NCBI GenBank assembly: GCA_011375275.1 | Contig: DRLW01000008.1 | Location: forward strand, 1 to 6,636 | Origin: Bacteroidota bacterium | Lineage (GTDB): Bacteria; Zhuqueibacterota; Zhuqueibacteria; Zhuqueibacterales; Geothermadaptataceae | Direction of reading: 5' to 3' | Length of the DNA: 6,636 nt | Part shown: positions 1 through 6,513 of the stretch, in pieces | Numbering within the stretch: the first letter of the stretch is position 1 | Layout: each line of letters opens with the position of its first letter | Notes under the pieces: model-generated | Databases searched by the model: none | Seen by the model: the letters and a program-made list of their open reading frames with translations, nothing else | Told to the model about the DNA's origin: nothing | Program-made: the position numbers and the translations under genes

Positions 1-47
1 AGATTACAATTCAGCCCACTTGATGACATTTTTTCCATTTCACTCAT
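1..47 (-). CDS. 5' end of an unidentified gene, cut by the window edge
   Basis: Read on the minus strand, an ATG at 47-45 opens a frame that stays open to the window edge and reads MSEMEKMSSSGLNCN. Immediately upstream (minus strand, 59-53) is AGGGAGG, a near-ideal Shine-Dalgarno sequence five bases from the ATG. That ribosome binding site is the main reason for calling a gene from only 15 codons. In-frame ATGs also occur at codons 4 and 7, but the spacing favours the first. The residues visible show no signal peptide and no recognisable family. The gene would be divergent from the barrel/TPR gene at 459, sharing the 411-base spacer that contains repeat copy A. Function cannot be assigned. 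Confidence 0.5.
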   Translation of the reverse strand, partial: MSEMEKMSSSGLNCN

Positions 48-458
48 CCCCGCCTCCCTTTCTGCCGAAATCATCCTGAAAACGCGATAGTTACACGACC
101 TGATATCTGGTTATCCACTTTTTTCAGCACGGTTACATCTTTTCAACCAGACCGCCTTACAACAGCGCGTGCCTGCCCCAAAGCTGTCATTGCGGTCTCC
201 CCGCAGGGGAAGACCGGAATCTCCCAGACTCAGGCAGGTAGCGAAAAAGATGAGATTCCGGCACATCGCTTCGCCTGGCCGGAATGGCAGATGTCGATAT
301 CTGCATCAGGCCTGGCTAGCTGAGATAACAGGATACACTGAGACTATCCAGCACAACCTGCAAGTGATATGGGTGCGCTGCCGTCCATCCAGTCATTTCC
401 GGATTTTTCCGACAAAAACCAGACTCTCTTCAGCCGCTATTTTTCAACGAGGCATATC
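48..458. other. Divergent intergenic spacer (411 bases)
   Basis: This spacer lies between the partial minus-strand gene and the barrel/TPR gene. Its middle is occupied by repeat copy A (about 188-336). Positions 60-185 contain only AT-rich stretches and an imperfect palindrome centred on GATATC (about 99-110). I could not find a convincing paired -35/-10 for either gene. The frame open at 169-498 runs across the repeat, has no ribosome binding site and is not coding-like. Confidence 0.6.
188..336 (+). repeat. Palindromic intergenic repeat, copy A
   Basis: Positions 209-336 match the reverse complement of 6514-6636. Positions 209-236 are identical to 6609-6636 over 28 bases. Positions 237-278 are highly similar apart from small gaps of 1 and 5 bases. 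Positions 279-336 align without gaps to 6514-6571 at about 45 of 58 bases. Internally the copy carries the core ATTCCGG/CCGGAAT in alternating orientation: ATTGCGG (190-196, one mismatch), CCGGAAT (214-220), ATTCCGG (255-261) and CCGGAAT (279-285). These give two hairpins: 190-202 with 206-220, and 255-262 with 278-285. CCGGAATCTC (214-223) and GAGATTCCGG (252-261) also form a perfect 10-base inverted pair. A further small hairpin, GCAGAT/ATCTGC, sits at 287-304. No coding capacity or transposase is visible, so it resembles a REP/BIME-like or MITE-like element. The left boundary near 188 is estimated from symmetry, because copy B is cut off on that side. Confidence 0.85.
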
Positions 459-1709
459 ATGCAAAAAACAGGCACACGTCTTGGCATTGCCGGTATAGTT
501 TTGCTGCTGGCAGTGCCGCTTTTCGGCCAACAGGGCGAAAGCAAATTCGGCGTTGGTGCGGCAGGCGTCGCCAGCCAGCTCTACAGCGATGCGGCAACGA
601 CTCCCTTTGGATTCGGCGGCCAGGCGTCGCTGCTGATCAACCTGAGCCAGCGCTTCGGCTTCAGTTTTTCTCCGTCCTTTTCCTCAGTCGGTTACCTGCG
701 TTCGGCAACAGCCGGTACAGAGACAACTTCCCTGCTGGCGCTGGATTTTGCCGTCGATACCTATGTGCTCAAAAAATCACGTCTGCAGGCTTTTATCAGC
801 ACTGGTGCAGGCCTGCTGCGTTTCAGCCCGCAAAACAGCGCCAGCGGCATAGCCGCGGAATTTTTCGCCGGCCCGGGCCTGCGATGGTTTTTCTCGGAAA
901 AACTCGCCTTTTCCGTTTCCGGAGTTGCAAAATACACCACCAGCGATGAACTGGACCAGATCATCAACTCCGGATCGGATATGTATTTCACGTTTCGCGC
1001 CGGCATCGACTATTTTCAGCCCTCGCGCGAAAAAAGCATTCACGAAGAGCTCGAGATCACCGAAATCGACCTGCTCGATGAAAACGAACCGGCGCTGGAG
1101 CCAGACACGGCAGAGGAGCTGTTCGCACGCATGGACAGCCTCGAGAGCGAACCAACCCCGCCGGAAGATCCGGTTTCGGAAACGAAGCCGGAGCAGGATT
1201 TATTTCCGGCAGAAGAAAGCCCGGAGCTGCACGACGAAGAAGAGGCTGCTGCAGACCCGGCCATGCCAACCCGCGATGCAGAGCCGGAGCCGGAAACACC
1301 ACCTCAGCAGCGCCAGCGCATCTCGCCGCAGGAATACAATGAACGCTACGATCGCGGTCTGATGGATTTTCAGAAGAGAAACTACAGAAAGGCGATCGAA
1401 AATTTTCGTTTTCTCGCCGAGGCAGACCCTGGCAATGCATTGGCAAGCAACTGCTGGTACTGGATCGGTGAAAGCTATTTCGGTCTGAAGGAATATGCCA
1501 AAGCCGCGGAATTTTTCAGCCGCGTGTTTGAATATGAGAAATCATGGAAACACGATGACGCCCTGCTCATGCTCGGCCGCTCTGCGATCAAACTCGGCAA
1601 CTACCGCCAGGCGCGCGAGTGGCTGATTCGCCTGCTGGAAAACTATCCGGCCAGCGAATATGCTGCCAAGGCAGAGTACTATCTCGGAGTCGGAACCATC
1701 GCCGAATAG
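459..1709 (+). CDS. Outer-membrane beta-barrel protein with acidic linker and C-terminal YbgF/CpoB-like TPR domain
   Basis: This is a predicted envelope protein of 416 residues. I chose ATG 459 because it opens a clear signal peptide (MQKTGTR, then GIAGIVLLLAVPLFG) and has a ribosome binding site-like AACGAGG at 446-452, six bases upstream. The ATG at 369 would put a polar 30-residue extension before the signal peptide. Residues about 25-192 show some eight amphipathic, aromatic and glycine-rich segments (for example FGFSFSPSFSS, RLQAFISTGAGLLRF, LAFSVSGVAKY, MYFTFRAGIDYF), as expected for a small OmpA-like barrel. Residues 194-291 are a long linker rich in Glu, Asp and Pro. Residues 292-416 carry about three TPR-like repeats, including NYRKAIENF, EYAKAAEFF and NYRQAREWL, in the style of YbgF/CpoB and BamD-type TPR proteins. 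An even number of strands would leave the TPR tail in the periplasm, where it could bind partners. The substrate or partner is unknown. The domain reading is fairly sure; the role is inference. Confidence 0.85.
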   Translation: MQKTGTRLGIAGIVLLLAVPLFGQQGESKFGVGAAGVASQLYSDAATTPFGFGGQASLLINLSQRFGFSFSPSFSSVGYLRSATAGTETTSLLALDFAVDTYVLKKSRLQAFISTGAGLLRFSPQNSASGIAAEFFAGPGLRWFFSEKLAFSVSGVAKYTTSDELDQIINSGSDMYFTFRAGIDYFQPSREKSIHEELEITEIDLLDENEPALEPDTAEELFARMDSLESEPTPPEDPVSETKPEQDLFPAEESPELHDEEEAAADPAMPTRDAEPEPETPPQQRQRISPQEYNERYDRGLMDFQKRNYRKAIENFRFLAEADPGNALASNCWYWIGESYFGLKEYAKAAEFFSRVFEYEKSWKHDDALLMLGRSAIKLGNYRQAREWLIRLLENYPASEYAAKAEYYLGVGTIAE

Positions 1710-1734
1710 GCAGGAAACGAAAAATCAGCAACAG

Positions 1735-1764
1735 TTTTCCGCAAACATATTTTTTGTTTATAAC
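1735..1764 (+). promoter_or_regulatory. Possible promoter for the small acidic gene
   Basis: The 94-base gap before the small gene is notably AT-rich. It contains TATAAC at 1759-1764, five of six matches to the sigma-70 -10 consensus. The best -35 at suitable spacing is weak (TTTTCC, 1735-1740, 18-base spacer). Overlapping short complements AAACA (1743-1747) and TGTTT (1755-1759) lie between the two elements. The assignment rests mainly on the -10 and on base composition. Confidence 0.3.
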
Positions 1765-1803
1765 CTCAAAACAACTTTGAACGTACAACCAGGGAGCTGT
1801 ACT

Positions 1804-1977
1804 ATGAATTTCAACATTCTCAGCCAGATCATCGATTATGTCTACGATCACCGCGAAAATGATACCGATGACTATCGCAATGACTTCTCTATCGACAGCA
1901 GCGAAGTAGAAGACCCTGTCGGCGGTGAAGACGGTATCACCACGTACGATCGGTATAATCTCGATCAGGATGCTTAG
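1804..1977 (+). CDS. Small, strongly acidic protein of unknown function (57 residues)
   Basis: The start at ATG 1804 is supported by AGGGAG at 1791-1796, seven bases upstream, one of the best ribosome binding sites in the window. The frame is also open upstream to 1660, but that part overlaps the end of the barrel/TPR gene and has no ribosome binding site. The product begins MNFNILSQIIDYVYDHREND and ends YDRYNLDQDA. It contains 16 Asp/Glu, 3 Arg and no Lys, so the predicted pI is very low. A short hydrophobic or helical start (residues 3-14) is followed by a disordered-looking acidic stretch rich in Asp, Tyr and Ser. A Gly-Gly pair at residues 40-41 follows VEDPV. It has no signal peptide, no Cys and no transmembrane segment. 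It follows the barrel/TPR gene by 94 bases on the same strand. I do not recognise a family. Possibilities are a small regulatory or inhibitor protein, or a peptide precursor, none demonstrated. Confidence 0.65.
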   Translation: MNFNILSQIIDYVYDHRENDTDDYRNDFSIDSSEVEDPVGGEDGITTYDRYNLDQDA

Positions 1978-2074
1978 GCTTTCTTCCTGCGCGCAGTAGC
2001 TTGCGCACCATGTGCCGCCAGGGTGTTGTGGGGACACTCAAATCTTTCCTGAAAGCCACACCTCCACAGATACA

Positions 2075-2165
2075 ACGCAGGACACCAATATTCCGGGGAG
2101 TACGCAACCAGCCTGAAACAGACCCGGTTCTTTTCTGGCGGAACGTATTGCCCGGAATACTGCGT
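2075..2165. repeat. Long imperfect inverted repeat / hairpin in the central spacer
   Basis: The arms 2089-2104 and 2144-2159 pair over 16 positions with one G-G mismatch and one G-U wobble. The outer nine pairs are TATTCCGGG (2089-2097) with CCCGGAATA (2151-2159). Inside, CCAG (2108-2111) can pair with CTGG (2135-2138). Outside, ACGCAG (2075-2080) can pair with CTGCGT (2160-2165) if eight bases on the 5' side bulge out. No T-run follows on either strand, so it does not look like an intrinsic terminator. The ATTCCGG core is shared with the terminal repeats, but the rest is not clearly alike, so it could be a diverged relative, a structured RNA or a regulatory palindrome. Confidence 0.7.
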
Positions 2166-2232
2166 GAGCTCATCCCCCGATCCGTCCGATTCCTCTTGTC
2201 TCAGTTTTATTCACACCGTACTCTGTATATCG

Positions 2233-2260
2233 TTGAAACCATGTATCGTTCACCGATACT
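2233..2260 (+). promoter_or_regulatory. Candidate sigma-70-like promoter with overlapping operator-like dyad
   Basis: TTGAAA (2233-2238, five of six to the -35 consensus) and GATACT (2255-2260, four of six to the -10 consensus) are separated by 16 bases, placing a start about 45 bases upstream of the peptidase ATG. A perfect dyad, GTATCG-N5-CGATAC (2243-2259), overlaps the spacer and the -10, where a bound repressor would occlude polymerase. Both signals are short and could arise by chance. Confidence 0.35.
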
Positions 2261-2311
2261 CTGATGTGACCATACGGCAATTTTCTGTCGGACGAACCCC
2301 CTGAACTCCCC

Positions 2312-4903
2312 ATGTTAAAAACGCATTTTCTGCTTTTTCTGCTCATTAACGCAGCAGCTCTCAACGCTTACACAGCGGTGGAAGACTCCTTGACCGAATC
2401 CGGTGTCAGCGAGGCGCTGGCGCGGCAGAGAGCCGCCAGCCTTGACAGCCTGAGCTATGCGGTGCACTTCATCATTCCGGAAGCACGGCAGGCGAACATC
2501 TCCGCTGAGCTCGAGCTGAACTTCCTGCTGCGAGATACTACCACTGCGCTGATTCTCGACTTCAAGGCAGCAGATGGCGCGGTTTCAGACATCATGCTGC
2601 AAGGGCGCTCGGTGCCGTGGCGTACCATCAACGGTCACCTTGTCATCCCGGCCCGGCTGCTGACAGCCGGCAAAAACCGCCTGCAGATCAGCTTTACAGC
2701 CGGCGATGACCCGCTGAACCGCAATGAAAACTATCTGTACACGTTGTTCGTGCCCGGCCGGGCTTCGGAGGTGTTCCCCTGCTTTGACCAGCCCAACCTC
2801 AAAGCCCGCTTCACTCTGACCCTGACTCTGCCGGCACACTGGACCGCAGTCGCCAACGGCCCCTTACAGAGGCAGACCACCTCCGGCGACTGGCAAACGT
2901 GGTCTTTCGCTGCCACACCTCCCCTGCCGACGTATCTCTTCGCTTTTGCTGCTGGCGAATTTCAACGCATCAGCAAAACCATCGATGGGCATGAACTGGA
3001 GATGTACCATCGCGAAACCAACATCAGCAAACTGGCCCGCAACAGCCAGGCGATCTTCGGCCTGCATGCTTCTGCCCTGAACTGGCTGGAAAACTATACC
3101 GGCATCGATTACCCGTTTCAAAAATTCGCTTTTGTGCTCATTCCGGATTTCCAATACAACGGTATGGAACATCCCGGGGCTGTGCTCTATCGGGCATCCA
3201 GCCTGTTACTGGATGAATCCGCGACCCAACGCCAGAAGCTCGGACGCGCCAGCCTGATCGCGCATGAAACCGCCCACATGTGGTTCGGTGATCTGGTGAC
3301 GATGAACTGGTTCGACGATGTCTGGACCAAGGAAGTTTTCGCCAACTTCATGGCTGCGAAAATCGTCAATCCGGCGTTCCCGGATATCGACCACCGCGTC
3401 CGCTTTCTGCTCTCGCATTTTCCCCCGGCCTATGCGGTGGACCGGTCTGCCGGGGCCAACCCCATCCGCCAGCATCTCGACAACCTCGCCGGCGCAGGTT
3501 CGCTGTACGGCGCTATCATCTATCAGAAGGCTCCGATCGTCATGCAGCATCTGGAGAACCGTCTCGGTGCACGGGCTTTCCGCGACGGTCTGCGCGACTA
3601 TCTGCGCAAATTTTCCTATGCCAACGCGACCTGGCCTGATCTGATCGCGATTCTCGACCAGCGCAGCGATGAAGACCTGCGCCAGTGGAGCCATGTCTGG
3701 GTTGAGGAAGCGGGCAGGCCGCGGCTGCGCACGGTGCTGCATCGTACTGAAGACCGTATCGCGGGGCTTTCCCTTTTGCAGGATGACCCTGCAGGGCAGG
3801 GCAGAATCTGGCCGCAGAAAACCACGCTGTTGCTGCTCCGGCAGGGCACCGATCTCGCCTTCAGCACGGATGTCAGCGCAGCCTCGACACCGATCAACGA
3901 AGCGATCGGTGAGCCAATTCCCCAATGTATTTTACCCGACAGCAGCGGCCTGCTGTACGGCGAATTTATCCCCGACTCCACCAGCATGGCCTTCCTGCTG
4001 CGCGCCATCGATACGATTGACAACGACTTGTGGCGCGCTTCCGCCTGGCTGATCCTGTACGACAACCTGCTCAACGGCACTATCCCTCCGGAACAGTTTT
4101 TTGCGACCTTGCTGAACGGTCTGCACAAAGAATCCTCCGAGCTGATCTGCAACACGCTGCTGCGTACATTACGGACGCTGTGGTGGCGCTTTCTCAGCGC
4201 AGACCAGCGCACGCACTTTGCGGCCCGGCTGGAAAGTCTGTTGCGGGAGAGGATGCAGGAAGCTGGTGAGCAGTCGTTCAAAGCGCTGTGGTTCAACGCT
4301 CTGCAGGATGTGGTTCTCAGCGAGGAAGGGGTGGCCTGGCTTTTTTCAGTCTGGAGTGGGGCAACGACTGTTGATGGTTTAACCTTTTCGCAGCGGCAGT
4401 ACACGCGCATGGCGCTGGAGCTGGCAGTACGCCCCGGTCAAAACAGCGACTCTCTGCTCACGGCGCAACTCGCACGCCTCAGCAATCCAGACCGCCGCGC
4501 CCGGCTGCAGTTCGTCATGCCCGCCCTTTCAACCCGAAAAGCCGAACGCGACAGCTTTTTTATCAGCCTGAAAAATCCGGCCCGGCGCACACACGAACCC
4601 TGGGTTCTGGAATCTTTGCGCTATCTCAATCATCCGTTACGCGCCGCCGGGGCCCGGCATTACCTGCGGCCCGGGCTGGAGCTCCTGCGCGACATTCAGA
4701 AAACAGGTGATATTTTCTTCCCCAAACGCTGGCTGGATGCCCTGTTCAGTGGCCATACATCCCCACAAGCCGCTGCGATCGTCCGGCAATTTCTTGAGGA
4801 GCATCCTGACTATCCCGAACGCCTGCGCGGCAAAATTCTGCAATCTGCAGACCTGCTCTTCCGTGCAGCGCGTTTGCAGCGCCCTCGCGACGCAGGCGAT
4901 TAG
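2312..4903 (+). CDS. Exported M1-family zinc aminopeptidase (aminopeptidase N-like)
   Basis: This 863-residue enzyme is predicted to remove N-terminal amino acids from peptides, outside the cytoplasm. MLKTHFLLFLLINAAALNA forms a signal peptide, which supports the start at 2312 although the bases before it (GAACTCCCC) hold no Shine-Dalgarno. An N-terminal beta domain runs from about 45 to 235. The catalytic domain has the substrate-amine motif as GMEHPGA (residues 284-290, Glu286), where the usual form is GxMEN. The zinc site HETAH (His318, Glu319, His322) is followed after exactly 18 residues by Glu341. The transition-state Tyr404 sits in IIYQKAPIVM. The catalytic domain ends near WSHVWVEEAGRP (from about 459), followed by a beta region and a long helical C-terminal part to 863. 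All key residues are present, so it should be active. It is the last plus-strand gene, and its stop touches the stop of the convergent gene. Family assignment is very secure; specificity is unknown. Confidence 0.95.
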   Translation: MLKTHFLLFLLINAAALNAYTAVEDSLTESGVSEALARQRAASLDSLSYAVHFIIPEARQANISAELELNFLLRDTTTALILDFKAADGAVSDIMLQGRSVPWRTINGHLVIPARLLTAGKNRLQISFTAGDDPLNRNENYLYTLFVPGRASEVFPCFDQPNLKARFTLTLTLPAHWTAVANGPLQRQTTSGDWQTWSFAATPPLPTYLFAFAAGEFQRISKTIDGHELEMYHRETNISKLARNSQAIFGLHASALNWLENYTGIDYPFQKFAFVLIPDFQYNGMEHPGAVLYRASSLLLDESATQRQKLGRASLIAHETAHMWFGDLVTMNWFDDVWTKEVFANFMAAKIVNPAFPDIDHRVRFLLSHFPPAYAVDRSAGANPIRQHLDNLAGAGSLYGAIIYQKAPIVMQHLENRLGARAFRDGLRDYLRKFSYANATWPDLIAILDQRSDEDLRQWSHVWVEEAGRPRLRTVLHRTEDRIAGLSLLQDDPAGQGRIWPQKTTLLLLRQGTDLAFSTDVSAASTPINEAIGEPIPQCILPDSSGLLYGEFIPDSTSMAFLLRAIDTIDNDLWRASAWLILYDNLLNGTIPPEQFFATLLNGLHKESSELICNTLLRTLRTLWWRFLSADQRTHFAARLESLLRERMQEAGEQSFKALWFNALQDVVLSEEGVAWLFSVWSGATTVDGLTFSQRQYTRMALELAVRPGQNSDSLLTAQLARLSNPDRRARLQFVMPALSTRKAERDSFFISLKNPARRTHEPWVLESLRYLNHPLRAAGARHYLRPGLELLRDIQKTGDIFFPKRWLDALFSGHTSPQAAAIVRQFLEEHPDYPERLRGKILQSADLLFRAARLQRPRDAGD

Positions 4904-6169
4904 TCACCCGTTTTTGACATCTGCATTGATTTCTTCCTTGATGCGCTCATAGTATTCGTCGTAAAATTTCTGCAGCTCACGGGTGAGTTTGATGCATTTG
5001 GTGTAGGACCCCGAGGACAGTTTGCCCTCAGCAACAGTGACATTGATCTGCATCAACGCGCTGGAAAGATGGGGGCAGGTCTGGTCGTTCTCGCGGCAGA
5101 GGAACAGGGTCGGCGTCGAAGTACCCCGGGTGGGATACGGGACCGGCACGTCAGTTCTGTCTGCGCCTTTGGCGCACTGCGTACGCAGAAAATCGAGGAT
5201 TTTATAGAAACGAAAAACCGCGACCTTTTCGATCCAGTACGCCAGCTTCTCGACGATGGCTTCGTCAAAAACCCCGCGTTTGGACAGCGAATATATCTGC
5301 TTGAGGATTTTAACTGTTTTGCTGTTTCCTGAGGAAAGAAACACCGCCCCGTGGAAATACAGTGCGACGTAGAGTATCTTGGCGACTGTGTGCTGAGCCT
5401 CGATGCCGGCAACATAGCTGTAGTCTTTTACATCGTGTTTGAAAACATGCTTCAGAGCCTGTACCGCCGTTTCATCGACCCCATCGATCTTCTGAAGCTC
5501 CGCCAGTTGGGTTAATTTCCACTGTATGATTTTTTGTTTATCAGTCTCTTTTTCATTCACCTGCTCAGACCTGACGGTCAACAGAGCCTGCAGTACGCCA
5601 GCCGTAAAGACCGCATTCATATTATCCGGCACGTTTTCCCCGCTCAGAGCGATTCCCATGGCAATCAACAAAATGCGCAGACCGTGTACCATACTTTTCT
5701 CAAAGCCATTGAACTCGCCATCACCCTTGAGCTGGAAAGCTCCTTCTTCAAAAAAGAGATAAGTGAGCTGGCTGCCGGAGAGGGCCTCTTTGGCTACCTT
5801 TTCAATGCTGGCCTGGTATGCCTCAAACAACGACGCCCCGACCTTTTGGGCAATATCGGTATGGTTCATCTCCACGATCAGAGCAGACACCACGATATCG
5901 GCGAGGCGGCCGGTGATTTTCTCATTCTTGGCCAGTTCAATTTGTATCCTGCCGCCGGAGGAGACGTTCTCCAGCTTATGGTAGAGCGCAGCGCTCACCT
6001 GCGTTCCGGATTTACACAGCAACGCGCCGCGCTCATTGTGCAAGTCCATCGCCAGATACAACAGGCCATCCTGATCATCGATCTTTTTTTCATCAACACC
6101 GAGGAGACGGAGAAAACGGGAAAATTCAAAGAAGGAATCAAAAAGTATCGTTTTTTCGGAAAAGCGCAT
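4904..6169 (-). CDS. Degenerate HD-GYP-like protein, probably catalytically inactive
   Basis: This 421-residue protein has no signal peptide or membrane segment and is probably cytoplasmic. The start at 6169 has AGGA about nine bases upstream. Residues 47-78 (RGALLCKSGTQVSAAL and following) resemble the short segment that often precedes HD-GYP domains. Residues about 105-320 follow the HD-GYP order: VHGLRILLIAMGIAL (about 161-174) where the first metal-binding His lies, then TAGVLQALL (189-197) where the His-Asp pair should be, then KHDVKDYSYVAGI (244-256) where HHExxDGSGYP should be, then VALYFHGAVF where the late Asp should be, and KRGVFDEAIVEKL (298-309). Most metal ligands and the GYP signature are therefore missing. 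The C-terminal part has Cys332, Cys358, Cys365, His367 and Cys392, including C-x6-CPH, and ends in a charged helix. The fold assignment is by eye; a cyclic-di-GMP phosphodiesterase activity is not expected. A binding, scaffold or sensory role is inference. Confidence 0.8.
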   Translation of the reverse strand: MRFSEKTILFDSFFEFSRFLRLLGVDEKKIDDQDGLLYLAMDLHNERGALLCKSGTQVSAALYHKLENVSSGGRIQIELAKNEKITGRLADIVVSALIVEMNHTDIAQKVGASLFEAYQASIEKVAKEALSGSQLTYLFFEEGAFQLKGDGEFNGFEKSMVHGLRILLIAMGIALSGENVPDNMNAVFTAGVLQALLTVRSEQVNEKETDKQKIIQWKLTQLAELQKIDGVDETAVQALKHVFKHDVKDYSYVAGIEAQHTVAKILYVALYFHGAVFLSSGNSKTVKILKQIYSLSKRGVFDEAIVEKLAYWIEKVAVFRFYKILDFLRTQCAKGADRTDVPVPYPTRGTSTPTLFLCRENDQTCPHLSSALMQINVTVAEGKLSSGSYTKCIKLTRELQKFYDEYYERIKEEINADVKNG

Positions 6170-6513
6170 CCGACCACATCCTGTCTGTCCAGAATAACGT
6201 TCACAGCATACAATACGGGAGGACCCAACTCATGCCAGCCGGGTACGCATGGTAGTGCAAGAGCCTAAAACAGCCTGCCCGCAGAATATCCGGCTTCCTG
6301 AGTTGCCGGGTAGCGACCAGCTCCCGATTTATTTATCAGTTATCCCCCTGGACACAAAATATCGTGACATCTGTATAGCGATCGCATTTATATTTCTCTC
6401 AGGATATGAGCTCCGGCCTGCGCTGCACAGCCCTGTCCCGTGACGCAGACACAGCGCTCAGACTTCAGGAAAAACGACCCTGAAGGATCGCCAGCTTCTG
6501 TGCTACTTTCCGG
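6170..6513. other. Spacer upstream of the HD-GYP-like gene (344 bases)
   Basis: I see no gene here. The plus-strand frame 6249-6443 and a 25-codon frame from 6406 lack properly spaced ribosome binding sites. A 7-base perfect hairpin, CTTCAGG (6463-6469) with CCTGAAG (6479-6485), has no T-tract on either strand. A weak plus-strand promoter-like pair (GTGACA 6364-6369, TATATT 6389-6394, 19-base spacer) faces no gene in the window. No clear minus-strand promoter for the 6169 gene was found. Confidence 0.55.

Larger units (their letters stand above)
1978..2311. other. Intergenic spacer (334 bases) with hairpin and candidate promoter
   Basis: No credible gene lies here. The plus-strand frame at 2001-2264 and the minus-strand frames crossing it have no ribosome binding site and no family-like composition. 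The spacer contains the long hairpin at 2075-2165 and the candidate promoter/dyad at 2233-2260, annotated separately. A weak stem (TGCGC/GCGCA) just after the small gene lacks a T-tract and is not a convincing terminator. Confidence 0.6.

Noticed and set aside
111..119. TTATCCACT resembles a DnaA box
   Set aside because: It has one mismatch, stands alone with no cluster, and no origin-linked gene is present.
369..458. Upstream in-frame ATG giving a 30-residue extension of the barrel/TPR protein
   Set aside because: It would place a polar segment before an obvious signal peptide, and ATG 459 has the better ribosome binding site.
169..498. Plus-strand frame of 109 codons
   Set aside because: It runs through repeat copy A and into the signal-peptide region of the barrel gene in another frame, with an arginine-rich composition and no ribosome binding site.
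1588..2037. Minus-strand frame of 149 codons
   Set aside because: It is antisense to the end of the barrel/TPR gene and to the small acidic gene. Its Ile/Val/Asp run mirrors the acidic gene, and it has no ribosome binding site.
3206..3925. Minus-strand frame of 239 codons, with another of 264 codons at 3616-4410
   Set aside because: Both are antisense to the secure M1 peptidase gene and look like shadows of its GC-rich codons, with no recognisable motifs.
5534..6268. Plus-strand frame of 244 codons
   Set aside because: It is antisense to the HD-GYP-like gene, whose minus-strand reading shows coherent domain structure, so this frame is a shadow.
6378..6385. GCGATCGC octamer, the cyanobacterial HIP1 motif
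   Set aside because: It is a single occurrence, and nothing else suggests a cyanobacterium.
6249..6443. Plus-strand frame of 64 codons with a short hydrophobic stretch
   Set aside because: It has no ribosome binding site and no family-like pattern, and lies in a spacer with no supporting promoter.
6406..6483. 25-codon frame ending in a hairpin, like an attenuator leader peptide
   Set aside because: The AGGA lies only one base from the ATG, the hairpin has no T-tract, and no gene follows on the plus strand in the window.
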